The notes: generated by a model from the sequence alone, not told the origin. A stretch of DNA of 64,000 nt from Phycisphaerales bacterium (GCA_029268515.1 JAQWNP010000008.1:1-64000), one strand, 5' to 3'. Positions 33,239 to 42,902 are shown, counted from the first letter of the stretch. Translations and numbers: made by a program.

Positions 33239-34951
33239 TTATGTAGATGAGGCGAGCAGACCATTGTGTTCAAAGACACGTCTTAGGAATGCCACGGGCA
33301 TATTACCTGATTCCAAAAAGACCTTGTGGAAACATCGGTCTAAATCAGTGCCCTCAAGTGCACCTTTTTGGGCTGCTGCCACATCTCTTTTGAGCTCCCA
33401 AACCAGGTGGTTCCCTGTCAGGTAGCCAAGTGGTACGCCACGTTCGAGACTGTACCAGTTGAGCTCTGTCTGAACACGGTCCGGCGTAAAGCCAGTGACA
33501 GCCTGAAGTAAATTGCCTGCTGCTTCGAATGGATCGTCAGGTGAAATATCACAGGGAATACCGACATCGAGGTAGGTTCGATCGCCAGTCATAAAGAACA
33601 GATCAATTCCAACCCGTGCACCGATACGATTAATCTCACGTTTGGCAATAAATCGTGCTTCATCTGTTAAATCACCCATAAGCCCGATGTCGAGTAAATA
33701 GTCCTCAAGCATGGTGGTCCAGCCTTCACACTGGTCAGTTGCCTCCATGTGACGGCGGATCGTTGAGCGATGTGCAGCGGCAGTTGCAAGATGCAGATGG
33801 TGACCCGGTATGCCTTCATGGAGCATCATGCCAGGAATACTCAACTCAGTATGTTCATCAAGAAGTGATTCGGCCAATGTGAGATACACCAGGCTCGTGC
33901 GCGTGCCATCCCGGAAGGGTGCCGGCGGTTCCATTGCTCCAGCAGGTATTGTGGGCTCCATAAAGGATGGTGTTCGTAAGATACGCATTTCTTGGTCTGC
34001 GGGAATTGGGAACAAAGACTGTTCATCAATGAAACTAAGGATGCGCTCTTGCTCTGTGCGGTATCGACCAAGAATTGAATCCAGACCATCTTGCTCGATT
34101 TGAACACGAAAATGTCTGTTGAGTTGGTTTTGTAGCCCTGCAACGTCGGTCCCTAAAGCGAGGTCATAGCGTTCGACGAGGCGCTCATGGAGACCATCGA
34201 TGATCATGGCATTTTGAGCTAGAAAGTGTGTTGCGAGCTCGTGAAGTTGTTCAAGACTTAGTTCAATTCCAGACAATGACACAAGCTCACGGGTTGGCTG
34301 GTCACCTAAATGAAAGTCTCTCTCTGTCGGCATTTCCTGAAGGCGCTGGCCGTATGCTTTCATTGCATCGGTTGCAAGTTCGGCGGTACTTTTGAGCGAG
34401 TCTCGATCAGCCCATTGAATATGCTCTGCCCAGTTGTTTACGGAATCAAACAGCAGCGGTAGACCATCTAATGTCTCGAGCTCGATGGTGCGCCATCGGT
34501 CGATTGGATGATCAAGTCGGTCAATCATCGCGTTCAGATAGTCAGGCACTTGCTTGAGTCGATCGGTGATGTCTTGGAGGCGATCACCATCTGGTCGTGG
34601 GTCATTGGCGAACATAAAGAAAATCGGATCACCGATTTCTTCACCAGCTTCGGGGAGTTGCTGATGTCTGGTTCGGTCATTAAAGACCCATGTGAGTTCG
34701 TGCACTTCACTTGCAAGCATTAATTGGGCGAGTTCAAGGTCGATGTTTTGGTCAAAGTCCAAGCCTGTTTGATCAATGTCCTTTATGTCTCTGAGTAGTT
34801 TGTTTGCTTCAGCAGCGCAAGCATGGGCCTCAGAGAGCGATGGATCTGGCAATTGTCCCAGATCTTGATCAAGACCAAGAAACACACGCCGATTGGGGTT
34901 ACGTGTGAAGTGCTTATGAAATGAAGATTCGAACTGTTCAAAGGGAGACAT
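33239..34951 (-). CDS. DUF885 family peptidase-like protein
   Basis: 570 residues. The family signature HEGIPGHHLHLA is present in the C-terminal half, a zinc-type HExxxHH motif, together with the downstream ISPDDPFEAAGNLLQAVTG and RVQTELNWY elements seen in DUF885 proteins. These are predicted metallopeptidases of the gluzincin sort, often with cytoplasmic or peripheral location; no signal peptide is visible here. The ATG at 34951 has a GGAAG site and is preferred over a GTG ten codons upstream. It forms a probable unit with the small gene at 33022. Substrate unknown, probably oligopeptides. Confidence 0.85.
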   Translation of the reverse strand: MSPFEQFESSFHKHFTRNPNRRVFLGLDQDLGQLPDPSLSEAHACAAEANKLLRDIKDIDQTGLDFDQNIDLELAQLMLASEVHELTWVFNDRTRHQQLPEAGEEIGDPIFFMFANDPRPDGDRLQDITDRLKQVPDYLNAMIDRLDHPIDRWRTIELETLDGLPLLFDSVNNWAEHIQWADRDSLKSTAELATDAMKAYGQRLQEMPTERDFHLGDQPTRELVSLSGIELSLEQLHELATHFLAQNAMIIDGLHERLVERYDLALGTDVAGLQNQLNRHFRVQIEQDGLDSILGRYRTEQERILSFIDEQSLFPIPADQEMRILRTPSFMEPTIPAGAMEPPAPFRDGTRTSLVYLTLAESLLDEHTELSIPGMMLHEGIPGHHLHLATAAAHRSTIRRHMEATDQCEGWTTMLEDYLLDIGLMGDLTDEARFIAKREINRIGARVGIDLFFMTGDRTYLDVGIPCDISPDDPFEAAGNLLQAVTGFTPDRVQTELNWYSLERGVPLGYLTGNHLVWELKRDVAAAQKGALEGTDLDRCFHKVFLESGNMPVAFLRRVFEHNGLLASST

Positions 34952-35111
34952 AAAAAAGGCTTCCAGAAGGTTGGGCCGCACAGATCGTCAATAGGTACAT
35001 GAAGTCAGGGGAATGAGATAGATTAGCCTCATCACGTTCATAGCGGCGTATTGGGCTGACGTATCTCAGTTTTTAGGCATTGAGGCGGGCTTACAAGCAG
35101 AAGTTTCTTGA

Positions 35112-35678
35112 TTATCCCGGACGGCGGAGCAGCATTCCTGCCCAGCAAAAGATCAAACCGCGTAGAAACACGCCAATCCCAAACAAGATGGCAATGAGAA
35201 GGGTGGCATCTGCAGGAAAGCAGAGTATGAGCACGCCGATGATGGCTGCTAATAAGCCAGAGAGCACGGCAAACGGGGCATGTTCCTGGTCCATACTAAA
35301 ACCAGAGATAGACTCCAAAACGCCAAGTACCAACAAGATGAGGCCAAAGATCCACATGAGGTTGATCACTCCAACCTCACCCATGATGACCAAGATAAGG
35401 CCGAGCGCAAAGATCGCGATTGGCGCGAGCCAAATGATGGGTGGATCACCAGCCTGTGTTGCGTAGTAGACACGCACGGCGCCGACAACGCCCCATATGA
35501 TCAACATCCAACCGAATATCAAATCAAAGATTCTGATGCCGGCTTCGGGACTAAAGATTGAGATAAAGAAGATAGCCAGACCGAGTAGGGCCATCACGAT
35601 GCCATCGATGACGAAGAGCCACCAATAGTCATGCATACGTGCTCGTAGTTCAGCAGCTGTGGGTACTTCTGTGTTCAT
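35112..35678 (-). CDS. HdeD family membrane protein (DUF308)
   Basis: 188 residues with six predicted membrane helices, in DUF308 pairs: VIDGIVMALLGLAIFFISIF, GIRIFDLIFGWMLIIWGVVG, IAIFALGLILVIMGEVG, LMWIFGLILLVLGVLES, AVLSGLLAAIIGVLILCFP and AILFGIGVFLRGLIFCW. HdeD is linked to acid resistance in E. coli, but in other bacteria the role is unclear. The ATG at 35678 was chosen because the preceding residues are polar and unlike the family. It is a single gene. Confidence 0.85.
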   Translation of the reverse strand: MNTEVPTAAELRARMHDYWWLFVIDGIVMALLGLAIFFISIFSPEAGIRIFDLIFGWMLIIWGVVGAVRVYYATQAGDPPIIWLAPIAIFALGLILVIMGEVGVINLMWIFGLILLVLGVLESISGFSMDQEHAPFAVLSGLLAAIIGVLILCFPADATLLIAILFGIGVFLRGLIFCWAGMLLRRPG

Positions 35679-36088
35679 TGCCTTGTCTCTCAAGCTAATT
35701 GTTGGCCCTGCGTCTCTTTTTAATATTCCACCATTCAAAAGGACCAATCGGTCTGTCACTGACTCAGGGAAGCCAATGCTTCTGGACCATGGAATATCAT
35801 CAGCATAAAGAGAATACAGCCAGACTGCACTGTGTCTTTATTGATCAGATCTGACCTCATTGGACTGGGGCTGGATTTTTCCACGATGAAGTTGAGATGG
35901 GAGGTCGCATTGATCTCTTGAAAACGCGCTTTAGGAGCCTTTTGGCACATCTGTGATCAGCAAAGCTGTGAGGCCACCAAGATGCTTCGATTGAAAGCAA
36001 CTTATGGAACCTAATTCAAATCTTTGTAGAGGCTTACGCGTGATAGCTGCGGTGATTTACGGCCCTACATATCTCAATAGTCTCTTCG
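35679..36088. other. 410-bp gap with no clear gene
   Basis: Two short frames here have no ribosome site or recognisable motif and no codon pattern of note. The region probably includes promoter sequence for hdeD and decayed DNA next to the lipoprotein remnant. Confidence 0.4.
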
Positions 36089-36229
36089 CTATTCCATTTC
36101 CTGGTTGGCTTCGCTGGGAACCAAGCGTCCAGCTTCATCATTCTGTGCAGCGAGGCTTTTATTACATTCAAACCATGACAAAATGGAAAAGAACACGATG
36201 GTCGCGGCGAGTAATTTAATCCTGTTCAA
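36089..36229 (-). pseudogene. Decayed 5' fragment of a duplicate of the adjacent lipoprotein gene
   Basis: Read on the minus strand from a TTG, 46 codons parallel the first 40 or so residues of the lipoprotein gene at 36397-37983. NRIKLLAA matches TRIKSLCAA, a cysteine stands at the lipidation position, and NDEAGRLVPS matches NEAGRLVPS. After this shared motif similarity vanishes and a TAG follows. The matching block also covers the untranslated leader with its ribosome site and palindrome (to about 36302). The full gene is about 530 residues, so this is a truncated copy. It may still make a short lipopeptide, but decay is simplest. Confidence 0.75.
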
Positions 36230-36269
36230 TTGTCTAGCCGCCTTCTTCTGGAAATGACTATTTGGCTAC

Positions 36270-36286
36270 ATCTGAAACTTTCAGAT
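36270..36286. promoter_or_regulatory. 17-bp palindrome in the leader of the lipoprotein remnant
   Basis: ATCTGAAA-C-TTTCAGAT is a perfect 8+1+8 dyad. It aligns base for base with the palindrome at 38022-38038, where one pair differs but is compensated (G-C there, A-T here). Conservation of the symmetry in a dead copy suggests it is recent or still under selection as an operator. Confidence 0.55.
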
Positions 36287-36300
36287 CTCTACTGAACAGG

Positions 36301-36327
36301 CATTGACGAGCGTCAGCTTCGTCAATG
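36301..36327 (-). repeat. Perfect 9-bp inverted repeat after the lipoprotein gene
   Basis: CATTGACGA and TCGTCAATG are separated by nine bases, 69 bases beyond the lipoprotein stop and just before the remnant's leader. No T tract follows, so a terminator is uncertain. Confidence 0.5.
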
Positions 36328-36396
36328 CCTGTGATGCCATTATGCCCCTGAAGCACCGTGCGGCAACGAGGTGCAATGATCTTGCTTCAACGCTGC

Positions 36397-37983
36397 TCAA
36401 GGAGTCGCTTGCGCTCGTTTGGAAGCAACTTCTTTATAAAGGGCTAGGTCTGCCTCTAGATTGGTAGAGATTGTCAAGCGGTATTGATTGGCCTTTGAAG
36501 TGATGCGGGTTGTCACAGGCGCAGGCGCTCCATTGCCAACGTTGAATGGTGATGCCCCGATGCGGTGTAACTGTTGTGCAAGCACACGTAGGTCCATGGT
36601 CATCGCCATGCGGGTGTGGCCCCAATCAGCTTTCATGGCTTTAGAAAATTCTACGGGAACTGGTCCAGCCTTCCCAGACTTAATCGTCTTAAGAGCGCTG
36701 CTTGATTTTGAATCACCACCCATCACAGCGGCCATGCCTATATACCCATGGCCAGATACACCAGTGATATTAAAAGTACCTGGGAAAAAGCTCGTGAGCT
36801 GCTGATAAAACGCTGCAAATGGGTTGTTATCTTCTTGAGCAGATGCATCAACTTCGAAGCTGGCATTGAGCGTTATGTCACTGTTCTCAGTCGTCATTTC
36901 ATGTGAAGACATTTTGATGCCATAAAGCACTTCTTCAGACTTCCATTCTTTCATAGAGGCATCAAAGTACGCTTTGGGATCATCACTTGCGGTGACCATG
37001 AACATGCTCATCTGTTTATTTTTGCTGTTATCACCTTGGATATTGACAGATAAAGCGGAGCCATCCTTCATCGTTGCCATCACAGCCTTCGCATCCTCAA
37101 GGCTCTGAGTGGCTGCCTTAAGCTGCTTGTCGTTAATGCCAGCCATCGAGTCGAGTAGCCACGTCTGATCGAGATTAATGAGGCATTGCATAAGATCCAG
37201 ATCCATGGCGGCATACATCATTTCACCGGCTGGAAGGTAGCTTGCCAGAGATGAAAGGGCATCTGAATTCGATGTCTTGGTTTTATCATCACTATCGAAG
37301 GTAACTTGCCAGATCATCTTGGTGTCTTTGAAATCAAGCTCAGTGGCGAAGTCAACCTGATTTATATCTTTTGTAATCTTGAGAAAATCAGCGGCGTCAT
37401 TATCCGGAGTCTTTGCTATTGCCGCATCGAGCATTTTCATATTCAAACGGAAGGTGATGTCACCTGGCAGCATGTCTTTTACAATCGCAGGCGCTTTGGC
37501 TGACGCCTTCAACTCAGGCTGAGTTGTTAATGCGACGTATTCAGAGTTAGGGAGAAAAACCAACTGGGCTTTTTGACTGCTTGCTTCAGATCCAATTTTG
37601 ACGTTGTCTTTTGTCGCGCCCTTGATGGCGAGGATCAATGTCATGTAAGGATCATTGGCGTTGGGATCTGCAGGTGCACCTATCGCCAGCATTATGGGTC
37701 GTGACATATCAATTGGTTGCTTCGTTTCAATCAATGGGGCAAGCTGGCCGTTGAGGTCGCCCTTGAGAATTGAGTTGGTCATGTCAGGCTCGATGGCATC
37801 GCCAATCTTAAGAAGCTGTTGGCGTAGTTGCTCAGGCGAATCGATAGCCAAAACAGCGAGAGCGTTACTTGGTACCAGCCGCCCAGCTTCATTAACCTGT
37901 GCATTAGAGCCCTTGTCACATCCGACAACGGTAAAAATAGCGATAAAAGAAACCGCAGCGCAAAGCGATTTGATCCTAGTCAT
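36397..37983 (-). CDS. Large predicted lipoprotein of unknown function
   Basis: 528 residues from an ATG with GAGG eight bases upstream. A short signal peptide ends in TVVGC, a workable lipobox with the lipidated cysteine at residue 22. The mature part has NEAGRLVPSNALAVLAID followed by repeated alternating strands and helices, several with motifs that look like internally repeated halves (about 45-250 and 260-510). It is rich in Lys, Asp and Ser, typical of a periplasmic or surface protein. I cannot place the family. The leader contains a 17-bp palindrome, and a truncated duplicate of the 5' end and leader lies downstream. This suggests a locus where this lipoprotein was once tandemly duplicated. 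Confidence 0.65.
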   Translation of the reverse strand: MTRIKSLCAAVSFIAIFTVVGCDKGSNAQVNEAGRLVPSNALAVLAIDSPEQLRQQLLKIGDAIEPDMTNSILKGDLNGQLAPLIETKQPIDMSRPIMLAIGAPADPNANDPYMTLILAIKGATKDNVKIGSEASSQKAQLVFLPNSEYVALTTQPELKASAKAPAIVKDMLPGDITFRLNMKMLDAAIAKTPDNDAADFLKITKDINQVDFATELDFKDTKMIWQVTFDSDDKTKTSNSDALSSLASYLPAGEMMYAAMDLDLMQCLINLDQTWLLDSMAGINDKQLKAATQSLEDAKAVMATMKDGSALSVNIQGDNSKNKQMSMFMVTASDDPKAYFDASMKEWKSEEVLYGIKMSSHEMTTENSDITLNASFEVDASAQEDNNPFAAFYQQLTSFFPGTFNITGVSGHGYIGMAAVMGGDSKSSSALKTIKSGKAGPVPVEFSKAMKADWGHTRMAMTMDLRVLAQQLHRIGASPFNVGNGAPAPVTTRITSKANQYRLTISTNLEADLALYKEVASKRAQATP

Positions 37984-38021
37984 TTGTATTGCCTCTTCTT
38001 CCGGAATTCCTGACTGGCTGC

Positions 38022-38038
38022 ATCTGGAAGCTCCAGAT
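38022..38038. promoter_or_regulatory. 17-bp palindrome in the leader of the lipoprotein gene
   Basis: ATCTGGA-AGC-TCCAGAT (7-bp arms) lies 39 bases before the start codon and is matched by the palindrome at 36270-36286. The position is compatible with a repressor operator overlapping the transcribed leader. Confidence 0.5.
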
Positions 38039-38185
38039 CCCCACAGAACAGTCAAGACCAAAGTGTAAGGGGTGACGCTACGATCAGGTGCTGGGCCTGA
38101 ACCTATTCTGAATATAATCCAAGTGATACTTGACCAGTCTTTAGGTCTTCGGGCTGCAAGATCTTGTGATCCAAATGGTTAGCGG

Positions 38186-40351
38186 TCACTGATCAGATGC
38201 CGAGTCCTCGCCTGTAACAAGCTCTTTTCGCAGCAAGCGAATGGCATCCGGCTCACCGATGGTTGTGATTCGGTCGTCTTCTTTCAGGACCGTACGGCCA
38301 CGGGGCACAATCATTTCACCTTGGCGCTGGATCAGGGCCACCAAGCAGCCTTCGGGGAAGCCGATATCTCGAATCGCCTGCCCGATGATTTGGTGTGCAG
38401 CGGATCCTCGCTGCAGCTCAATGGTGAGGTACCGGTCATTTCGTAGTAAGACTTCCTTGATGGTGTGGCCGTTGGAAGCTTTGAGCCAACTCTCTTTGAA
38501 ATCACTTTGTTCGACGCGTCCAGCGAGCTGGGCAAGTAAACGCAGATGTTGGCCTGGGTCATCATCTGGACTGACTAAGAAGAAGAGGGCTGTTACGCGG
38601 CGCGTTGTACTGTTTTCAGTTGCCACTGCACCCATTTCGATGTCAACACCGTCTCGCACCCGGACAATAAACATATGAGGGATATCAATATCCGCAAGTC
38701 TGATGTGAGGTAATGCGACCTCACCGGTGACAGGTGTTGCACCAATGCGTGTTCCTTCTAGAAAGCTCTGATTAAGTTGATTGGCATCTCTTTCTAAAAG
38801 AGTGGCAAACTTCTCTGAAACGAAACCCGTGATTTCTTCAAAGGAGGTTCCCTTTTTCGCATCCATTACTGAAGCCATCGCGACGACCTCATCAAAGGGG
38901 TCTTCGTCACGCAGTCCCTTCTCTTTTAGGATCTCACGAAGTTCAATATCAAGACCTTCGAATCGACGCCTTCCAAGTCGTTCGAAGACATGATAGATGG
39001 CACCATGTCGTCTTACACGTGGGGCTGCATACCAGCGATACCACAAGATGCCAATGACTACTAAACCTGCTGCAAACAAGGCGGGCATCCAACCCATCAA
39101 GATAATCAGCCAACATAAGGTAATGATGCCAACGATCTGCAACCACGGATAAAATGGTGCTTTCCAACCTGGGTCATAAGACTCGATTTGACTTTCGCGC
39201 ATGATAATCACTGCTAAGCAGAGCATGGCAAACATGACCAACTGAAAGGCGCTGGCAAGTTTGGCGATCTTGAGCGGATCAAGGAAAAGCACGAAAATGA
39301 CAATGGTTACCACACTCACTATGACAGCGAGTACGGGTGTGCCTCGGCGATCAAGCCGACCAAACGCTTTTGGTAGTAAGTGGTCACGACCCATCGCCAT
39401 GGGGTAGCGTGACGAGCTCAGAATGCCAGCATTCGCCACGGACGCGAAAGCCATGATTGCGGCAATTGAAATCACAACAAGACCGGCAATGCCGGCAAAG
39501 TTGAGAGCAGCATTGGCAACAGGTGTTTTGAGTGGAAGGCCTTCATCGCCAGTGGCCATCTCATCAGTACCCAGTACGCCAACCATTACCACTAAACTCA
39601 ATACATAGATCACCACGACTGTGCCAAGTGAAAGTAACAAACCTTTTGGGAGAGTTCGTTCTGGGTCTTTAACCTCTTCTGCAACACTGATGACTTTCGT
39701 CGCCCCAATAAAGCTAATAAAGACAATTCCAGTTGTTGCCAAGACGGTCTGCATCGCACCACCAAAGGTGTCATCTTGTGGATCTATCTTTAGAAACGGC
39801 TCAAAATTTTGGCTCTCTAAAGAGAAGAGCCCCCTGATAATGAAAAGAGTCATTATCAAAAGTACGCCAACAACCAGATAGACCTGCGCTTTTCCACTTG
39901 ACTTTGCACCCACAAGATTGATCAAACCAAACAAGAGTGCAATGACGACCGCAATGAGTTTGTAAATCCAGCTGTGCGTGTCTGATCCAAAGACCAGGGC
40001 AATGTAGGCACCCATGCCAACCAGTGCAAAGGACGCTTTAAGCGTTAACGCTAACCATGTTCCTAAGCCGCCGATGGTGCCAGCAACGGGTCCGAGACTG
40101 CGATCTAGAAAGTAGTATGTTCCGCCTGACCGGGGCATCGCGGTTGCCAGCTCAATCTTGCAGAGCATGGGCGGGATAAACAACAAAGCGGCCACAATAT
40201 AGGCCACAATAAGGGCCGGGCCCGCCATAGCGGCGGCGAAGCTGGGCAGCAAAAACAAGCCAGCACTCAGAGTGGTTCCTGTTGCTAATGCGTAGACCTG
40301 AAAGAGCGAAATTTCTTTCTTAAGTCGCTTTTGTCGTTGGGGAACAGCCAT
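38186..40351 (-). CDS. APC-type amino acid permease fused to EIIA-like and TrkA-C domains
   Basis: 721 residues. Residues 1-455 form an amino acid-polyamine-cation permease with about 12 helices (VYALATGTTLSAGLFLLPSF opens helix 1; MPRSGGTYYFLDRSLGP is typical). Residues about 470-625 resemble a PTS EIIA domain of the fructose/mannitol type, with the potential phosphohistidine in VALPHIRLA (His549). The last 85 residues look like a TrkA-C domain (IELQRGSAAHQIIG, GCLVALIQRQGEMIVPRG, DDRITTIGEPDAI), a fold that binds small ligands. The soluble part probably gates transport in response to phosphorylation or ligand. Transport direction and substrate are not predictable. It is divergent from paaN. 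Confidence 0.82.
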   Translation of the reverse strand: MAVPQRQKRLKKEISLFQVYALATGTTLSAGLFLLPSFAAAMAGPALIVAYIVAALLFIPPMLCKIELATAMPRSGGTYYFLDRSLGPVAGTIGGLGTWLALTLKASFALVGMGAYIALVFGSDTHSWIYKLIAVVIALLFGLINLVGAKSSGKAQVYLVVGVLLIMTLFIIRGLFSLESQNFEPFLKIDPQDDTFGGAMQTVLATTGIVFISFIGATKVISVAEEVKDPERTLPKGLLLSLGTVVVIYVLSLVVMVGVLGTDEMATGDEGLPLKTPVANAALNFAGIAGLVVISIAAIMAFASVANAGILSSSRYPMAMGRDHLLPKAFGRLDRRGTPVLAVIVSVVTIVIFVLFLDPLKIAKLASAFQLVMFAMLCLAVIIMRESQIESYDPGWKAPFYPWLQIVGIITLCWLIILMGWMPALFAAGLVVIGILWYRWYAAPRVRRHGAIYHVFERLGRRRFEGLDIELREILKEKGLRDEDPFDEVVAMASVMDAKKGTSFEEITGFVSEKFATLLERDANQLNQSFLEGTRIGATPVTGEVALPHIRLADIDIPHMFIVRVRDGVDIEMGAVATENSTTRRVTALFFLVSPDDDPGQHLRLLAQLAGRVEQSDFKESWLKASNGHTIKEVLLRNDRYLTIELQRGSAAHQIIGQAIRDIGFPEGCLVALIQRQGEMIVPRGRTVLKEDDRITTIGEPDAIRLLRKELVTGEDSASDQ

Positions 40352-40439
40352 GGTTACTAAGAATTGTTCAATATCAATACGTGGGTGTCAATGTCGTACG
40401 TTACTGCTGCAGAGCAGTGTATCTTTATAAACCTGATTT

Positions 40440-40592
40440 ATGCTTCATGATCATGACTTTCACCTCAAGATCGATAGCTATGCATGCCAGCAGTGCATAG
40501 CGTATTATGACCGCTCTGCGGTTGAAGAAACTCAGTGGGGCGGCCAGGAAAAGATGCCCCCTAGACCCAATATTCAAGGACTACCAAAGTGA
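40440..40592 (+). CDS. Small CxxC protein translationally coupled to paaN
   Basis: A 50-residue open frame runs from an ATG at 40440 to a TGA that overlaps the GTG start of paaN (GTGA), a spacing seen repeatedly between genuine genes in this window. The protein starts MLHDHDFHLK and has SYACQQCIAYYDRS, a CxxC between aromatic residues, then a polar, proline-containing tail. I know no family. The codon pattern resembles neighbouring genes, but there is no obvious Shine-Dalgarno before the ATG. A GCTATGCA/TGCATAGC inverted repeat falls inside the coding region. If real, it could bind a metal or disulfide partner of the phenylacetate pathway; it could also be a leader frame used for coupling only. 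Confidence 0.5.
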   Translation: MLHDHDFHLKIDSYACQQCIAYYDRSAVEETQWGGQEKMPPRPNIQGLPK

Positions 40593-42304
40593 GCAGGCCG
40601 TTTTTTGATAAACATGAACAGACATTGGCGGCAGCCCTTGAGGCTATCGCGAAGCGAGGGTTTTTTAGCGCCTATGCCGAAGTACCGAGTCGGAAGGTCT
40701 ATGGCGAAACTGCCATGGAGGATGGGCAGTCGTCTTTTAAGGCCAGGCTAGGGAAGCCCTTTGCACTGTCCAGCCCTGCCGGCCACCCTGGATCAAACTG
40801 GATTGGACATGAAGTGTCTCCATATGGCATTGAGTTGGGAATCACCTATCCCAGCGCATCGCCGATAGAGGTTATTAACGCTGCGGAAGAGGCCAGTAAG
40901 CAATGGCGCCAAACAGAGATTGAAGAGCGTGTCGGTATTTGTATGGAGATCTTGGCCAGGCTGAACCAGCAGAGTTTTGAAATGGCCTTTGCTGCAATGC
41001 ACACCACAGGGCAGGGCTTCATGATGGCATTTCAAGCGGCAGGCCCCCACGCACAGGATCGTGGGTTGGAAGCAGTCGCTCAAGCTTATATTGCCATGAC
41101 CCAGGTTCCACCAGTAGCAGTATGGCGCAAGCAAGTAAGCAAAACTGATGTTGTTTCAATGGACAAACGTTATCGCGTTGTGCCCAAAGGAATTGGTTTG
41201 GTGATTGCTTGCAGCACCTTCCCCACATGGAATACCTATCCAGGACTCATGGCAAATCTGGCGACAGGCAACGTTTGCATTCTGAAGCCTCACCCAGATG
41301 TCATATTGCCAGTAGCGATGACTGTTCAAACATGTCGTGAGGTACTTAGTGAGGCGGGGTTTGATCCCAACGTTGTGATGCTTGCTGTTGATACAGCTGA
41401 AGAGCCAGTTACCAAATCATTGTCCTCTTCGCCCGAAGTAGACATTGTTGATTACACAGGCAATAGCGAATTCGGCCATTGGATCGAGACGCATGCAACT
41501 GGTGAGATCTTCACCGAGAAGGCTGGTGTAAACTCAATTATCATTGACTCGATTGATGATTTCAGAGGTATGACAAGCAACATTGCCTTTTCTCTTTGTC
41601 TTTACTCTGGTCAGATGTGTACAGCACCGCAGAATATCTTCATTCCCCAGAAGGGAATCGAGACCAATGATGGCCACAAGACCTATGAAGAGGTCGTGCA
41701 AGGTATTGTGAAGGCTATCAATGGCTTACTAAAAGATCCTGACCGAGCAGCAGAAGTGCTTGGTTGTGTGCAAAGCTGCGCGACTGCGGATCGCATTAAA
41801 ATGCATGCATCGTCGGGGGAAACGGTGGTGCGGGCATCTGAGGATCTCATTAACCCCAAGTTCAAAGATGCCCGCGTACGTTCGCCGCTTATTCTTTCAG
41901 TCGATGTGAGTGATGATAAGCACTATAGCCACGAGTCTTTCGGACCAATCTGCTGGATGATTGGCACTCAATCGACACAAAATAGTGTTGAAGTTGCCTC
42001 GCATCTGGCACGAGTGGTTGGTTCTATTACCTGTAGCATTTATTCTCAAAGCGATGAAGTGCTGGCACAAGCAAGTGACACAATGGTTGAAGCTGGTGCA
42101 TTGGTGTCTTGTAACCTGACTGGCCCCCTCTATGTCAATCAAACGGCTGCCTTCAGTGATCTGCATGTCTCTGGACTTAATCCATCTGGAAATGCCACAC
42201 TCTGTGATGCTGGATTTGTGACACGACGTTTCCGCATCGGACAAAGTCGTATGCCAATGACTGAATTGGCTGATCAGAAAGAGCCGGCTCATGCCAGCGT
42301 TTGA
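40589..42304 (+). CDS. paaN: Phenylacetate degradation aldehyde dehydrogenase PaaN
   Basis: 571 residues of the aldehyde dehydrogenase superfamily, PaaN type. The catalytic cysteine is C344 in GQMCTAPQ, and the general base is E310 in TEKAGVNS. The cofactor site reads [20 protein letters not shown]. PaaN oxidises the ring-opened semialdehyde (3-oxo-5,6-dehydrosuberyl-CoA semialdehyde) in the phenylacetyl-CoA pathway. In E. coli this activity is joined to an oxepin-CoA hydrolase (MaoC fold) in PaaZ; here only the dehydrogenase half is present, so the hydrolase must be separate. The GTG start has an AAGGA site nine bases upstream. It overlaps the start of paaY by 14 bases. Confidence 0.9.
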   Translation: MSRPFFDKHEQTLAAALEAIAKRGFFSAYAEVPSRKVYGETAMEDGQSSFKARLGKPFALSSPAGHPGSNWIGHEVSPYGIELGITYPSASPIEVINAAEEASKQWRQTEIEERVGICMEILARLNQQSFEMAFAAMHTTGQGFMMAFQAAGPHAQDRGLEAVAQAYIAMTQVPPVAVWRKQVSKTDVVSMDKRYRVVPKGIGLVIACSTFPTWNTYPGLMANLATGNVCILKPHPDVILPVAMTVQTCREVLSEAGFDPNVVMLAVDTAEEPVTKSLSSSPEVDIVDYTGNSEFGHWIETHATGEIFTEKAGVNSIIIDSIDDFRGMTSNIAFSLCLYSGQMCTAPQNIFIPQKGIETNDGHKTYEEVVQGIVKAINGLLKDPDRAAEVLGCVQSCATADRIKMHASSGETVVRASEDLINPKFKDARVRSPLILSVDVSDDKHYSHESFGPICWMIGTQSTQNSVEVASHLARVVGSITCSIYSQSDEVLAQASDTMVEAGALVSCNLTGPLYVNQTAAFSDLHVSGLNPSGNATLCDAGFVTRRFRIGQSRMPMTELADQKEPAHASV

Positions 42305-42899
42305 GTTTGAGGGTATTCGCCCAGTTGTTGATCCCACGGCTTTCGTACACCCGAGCGCTGTTCTGATTGGTGATGTCATTATTGGTCCTGGTTGCTTGGT
42401 TGGACCATGTGCGGTACTGCGTGGTGATATTGGCCGACTGATTATGAAAGAGGGCAGTAATCTGCAAGACACATGTGTCGTGCACTGTTTTCCTGGCCGT
42501 GACACGGTTATTGAAGAAGAGGGACATGTTGGCCATGGGGCGGTGCTCCACGGATGTCAGATTGGTCGCAATGCGCTGGTGGGGATGAACGCGGTCATCA
42601 TGGACGAAGCAACCATTGGCGAAAATAGCTTTGTGGCAGCCATGTCTTTTGTGAAAGCAGGGACAGTGGTCCCCCCGAACTCGGTTGTGGCAGGTATTCC
42701 CGCCAAAGTCATCAAGACATTGAGTGAAAAAGAAGTCGCTTGGAAGCGAGAGGGTACAGGGCATTATCAATATCTTGCTCAGCGGCATCTCGCGACAACC
42801 AAAGAGGTCGAACCATTGGCAGCGATGGAGGCAGATCGCAAACGTGTGCCTCCGCTAGGGTACGAGCCCAAGCACGAGCGTGATAGCAACGAAAAGTAG
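42291..42899 (+). CDS. paaY: Left-handed beta-helix protein PaaY (thioesterase-like)
   Basis: 202 residues of the gamma-carbonic-anhydrase/hexapeptide family. Hexapeptide turns run from [21 protein letters not shown] to [10 protein letters not shown]. Metal-site histidines occur in [20 protein letters not shown]. PaaY in E. coli is a thioesterase that clears dead-end CoA esters and relieves inhibition of the phenylacetate pathway. The start overlaps paaN and the stop is three bases from the stop of the opposite-strand dihydrolipoamide dehydrogenase gene. Confidence 0.88.
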   Translation: MPAFEFEGIRPVVDPTAFVHPSAVLIGDVIIGPGCLVGPCAVLRGDIGRLIMKEGSNLQDTCVVHCFPGRDTVIEEEGHVGHGAVLHGCQIGRNALVGMNAVIMDEATIGENSFVAAMSFVKAGTVVPPNSVVAGIPAKVIKTLSEKEVAWKREGTGHYQYLAQRHLATTKEVEPLAAMEADRKRVPPLGYEPKHERDSNEK

Positions 42900-42902
42900 T
42901 TG

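Noticed and set aside
36004-36219. Plus-strand 71-codon frame
   Set aside because: It is antisense to the decayed copy of the lipoprotein gene, whose homology explains the region.
40477-40501. 8-bp inverted repeat GCTATGCA/TGCATAGC as paaN operator
   Set aside because: It lies inside the small coding frame at 40440-40592, so coding constraint can explain the repeat; kept only as a note in that entry.
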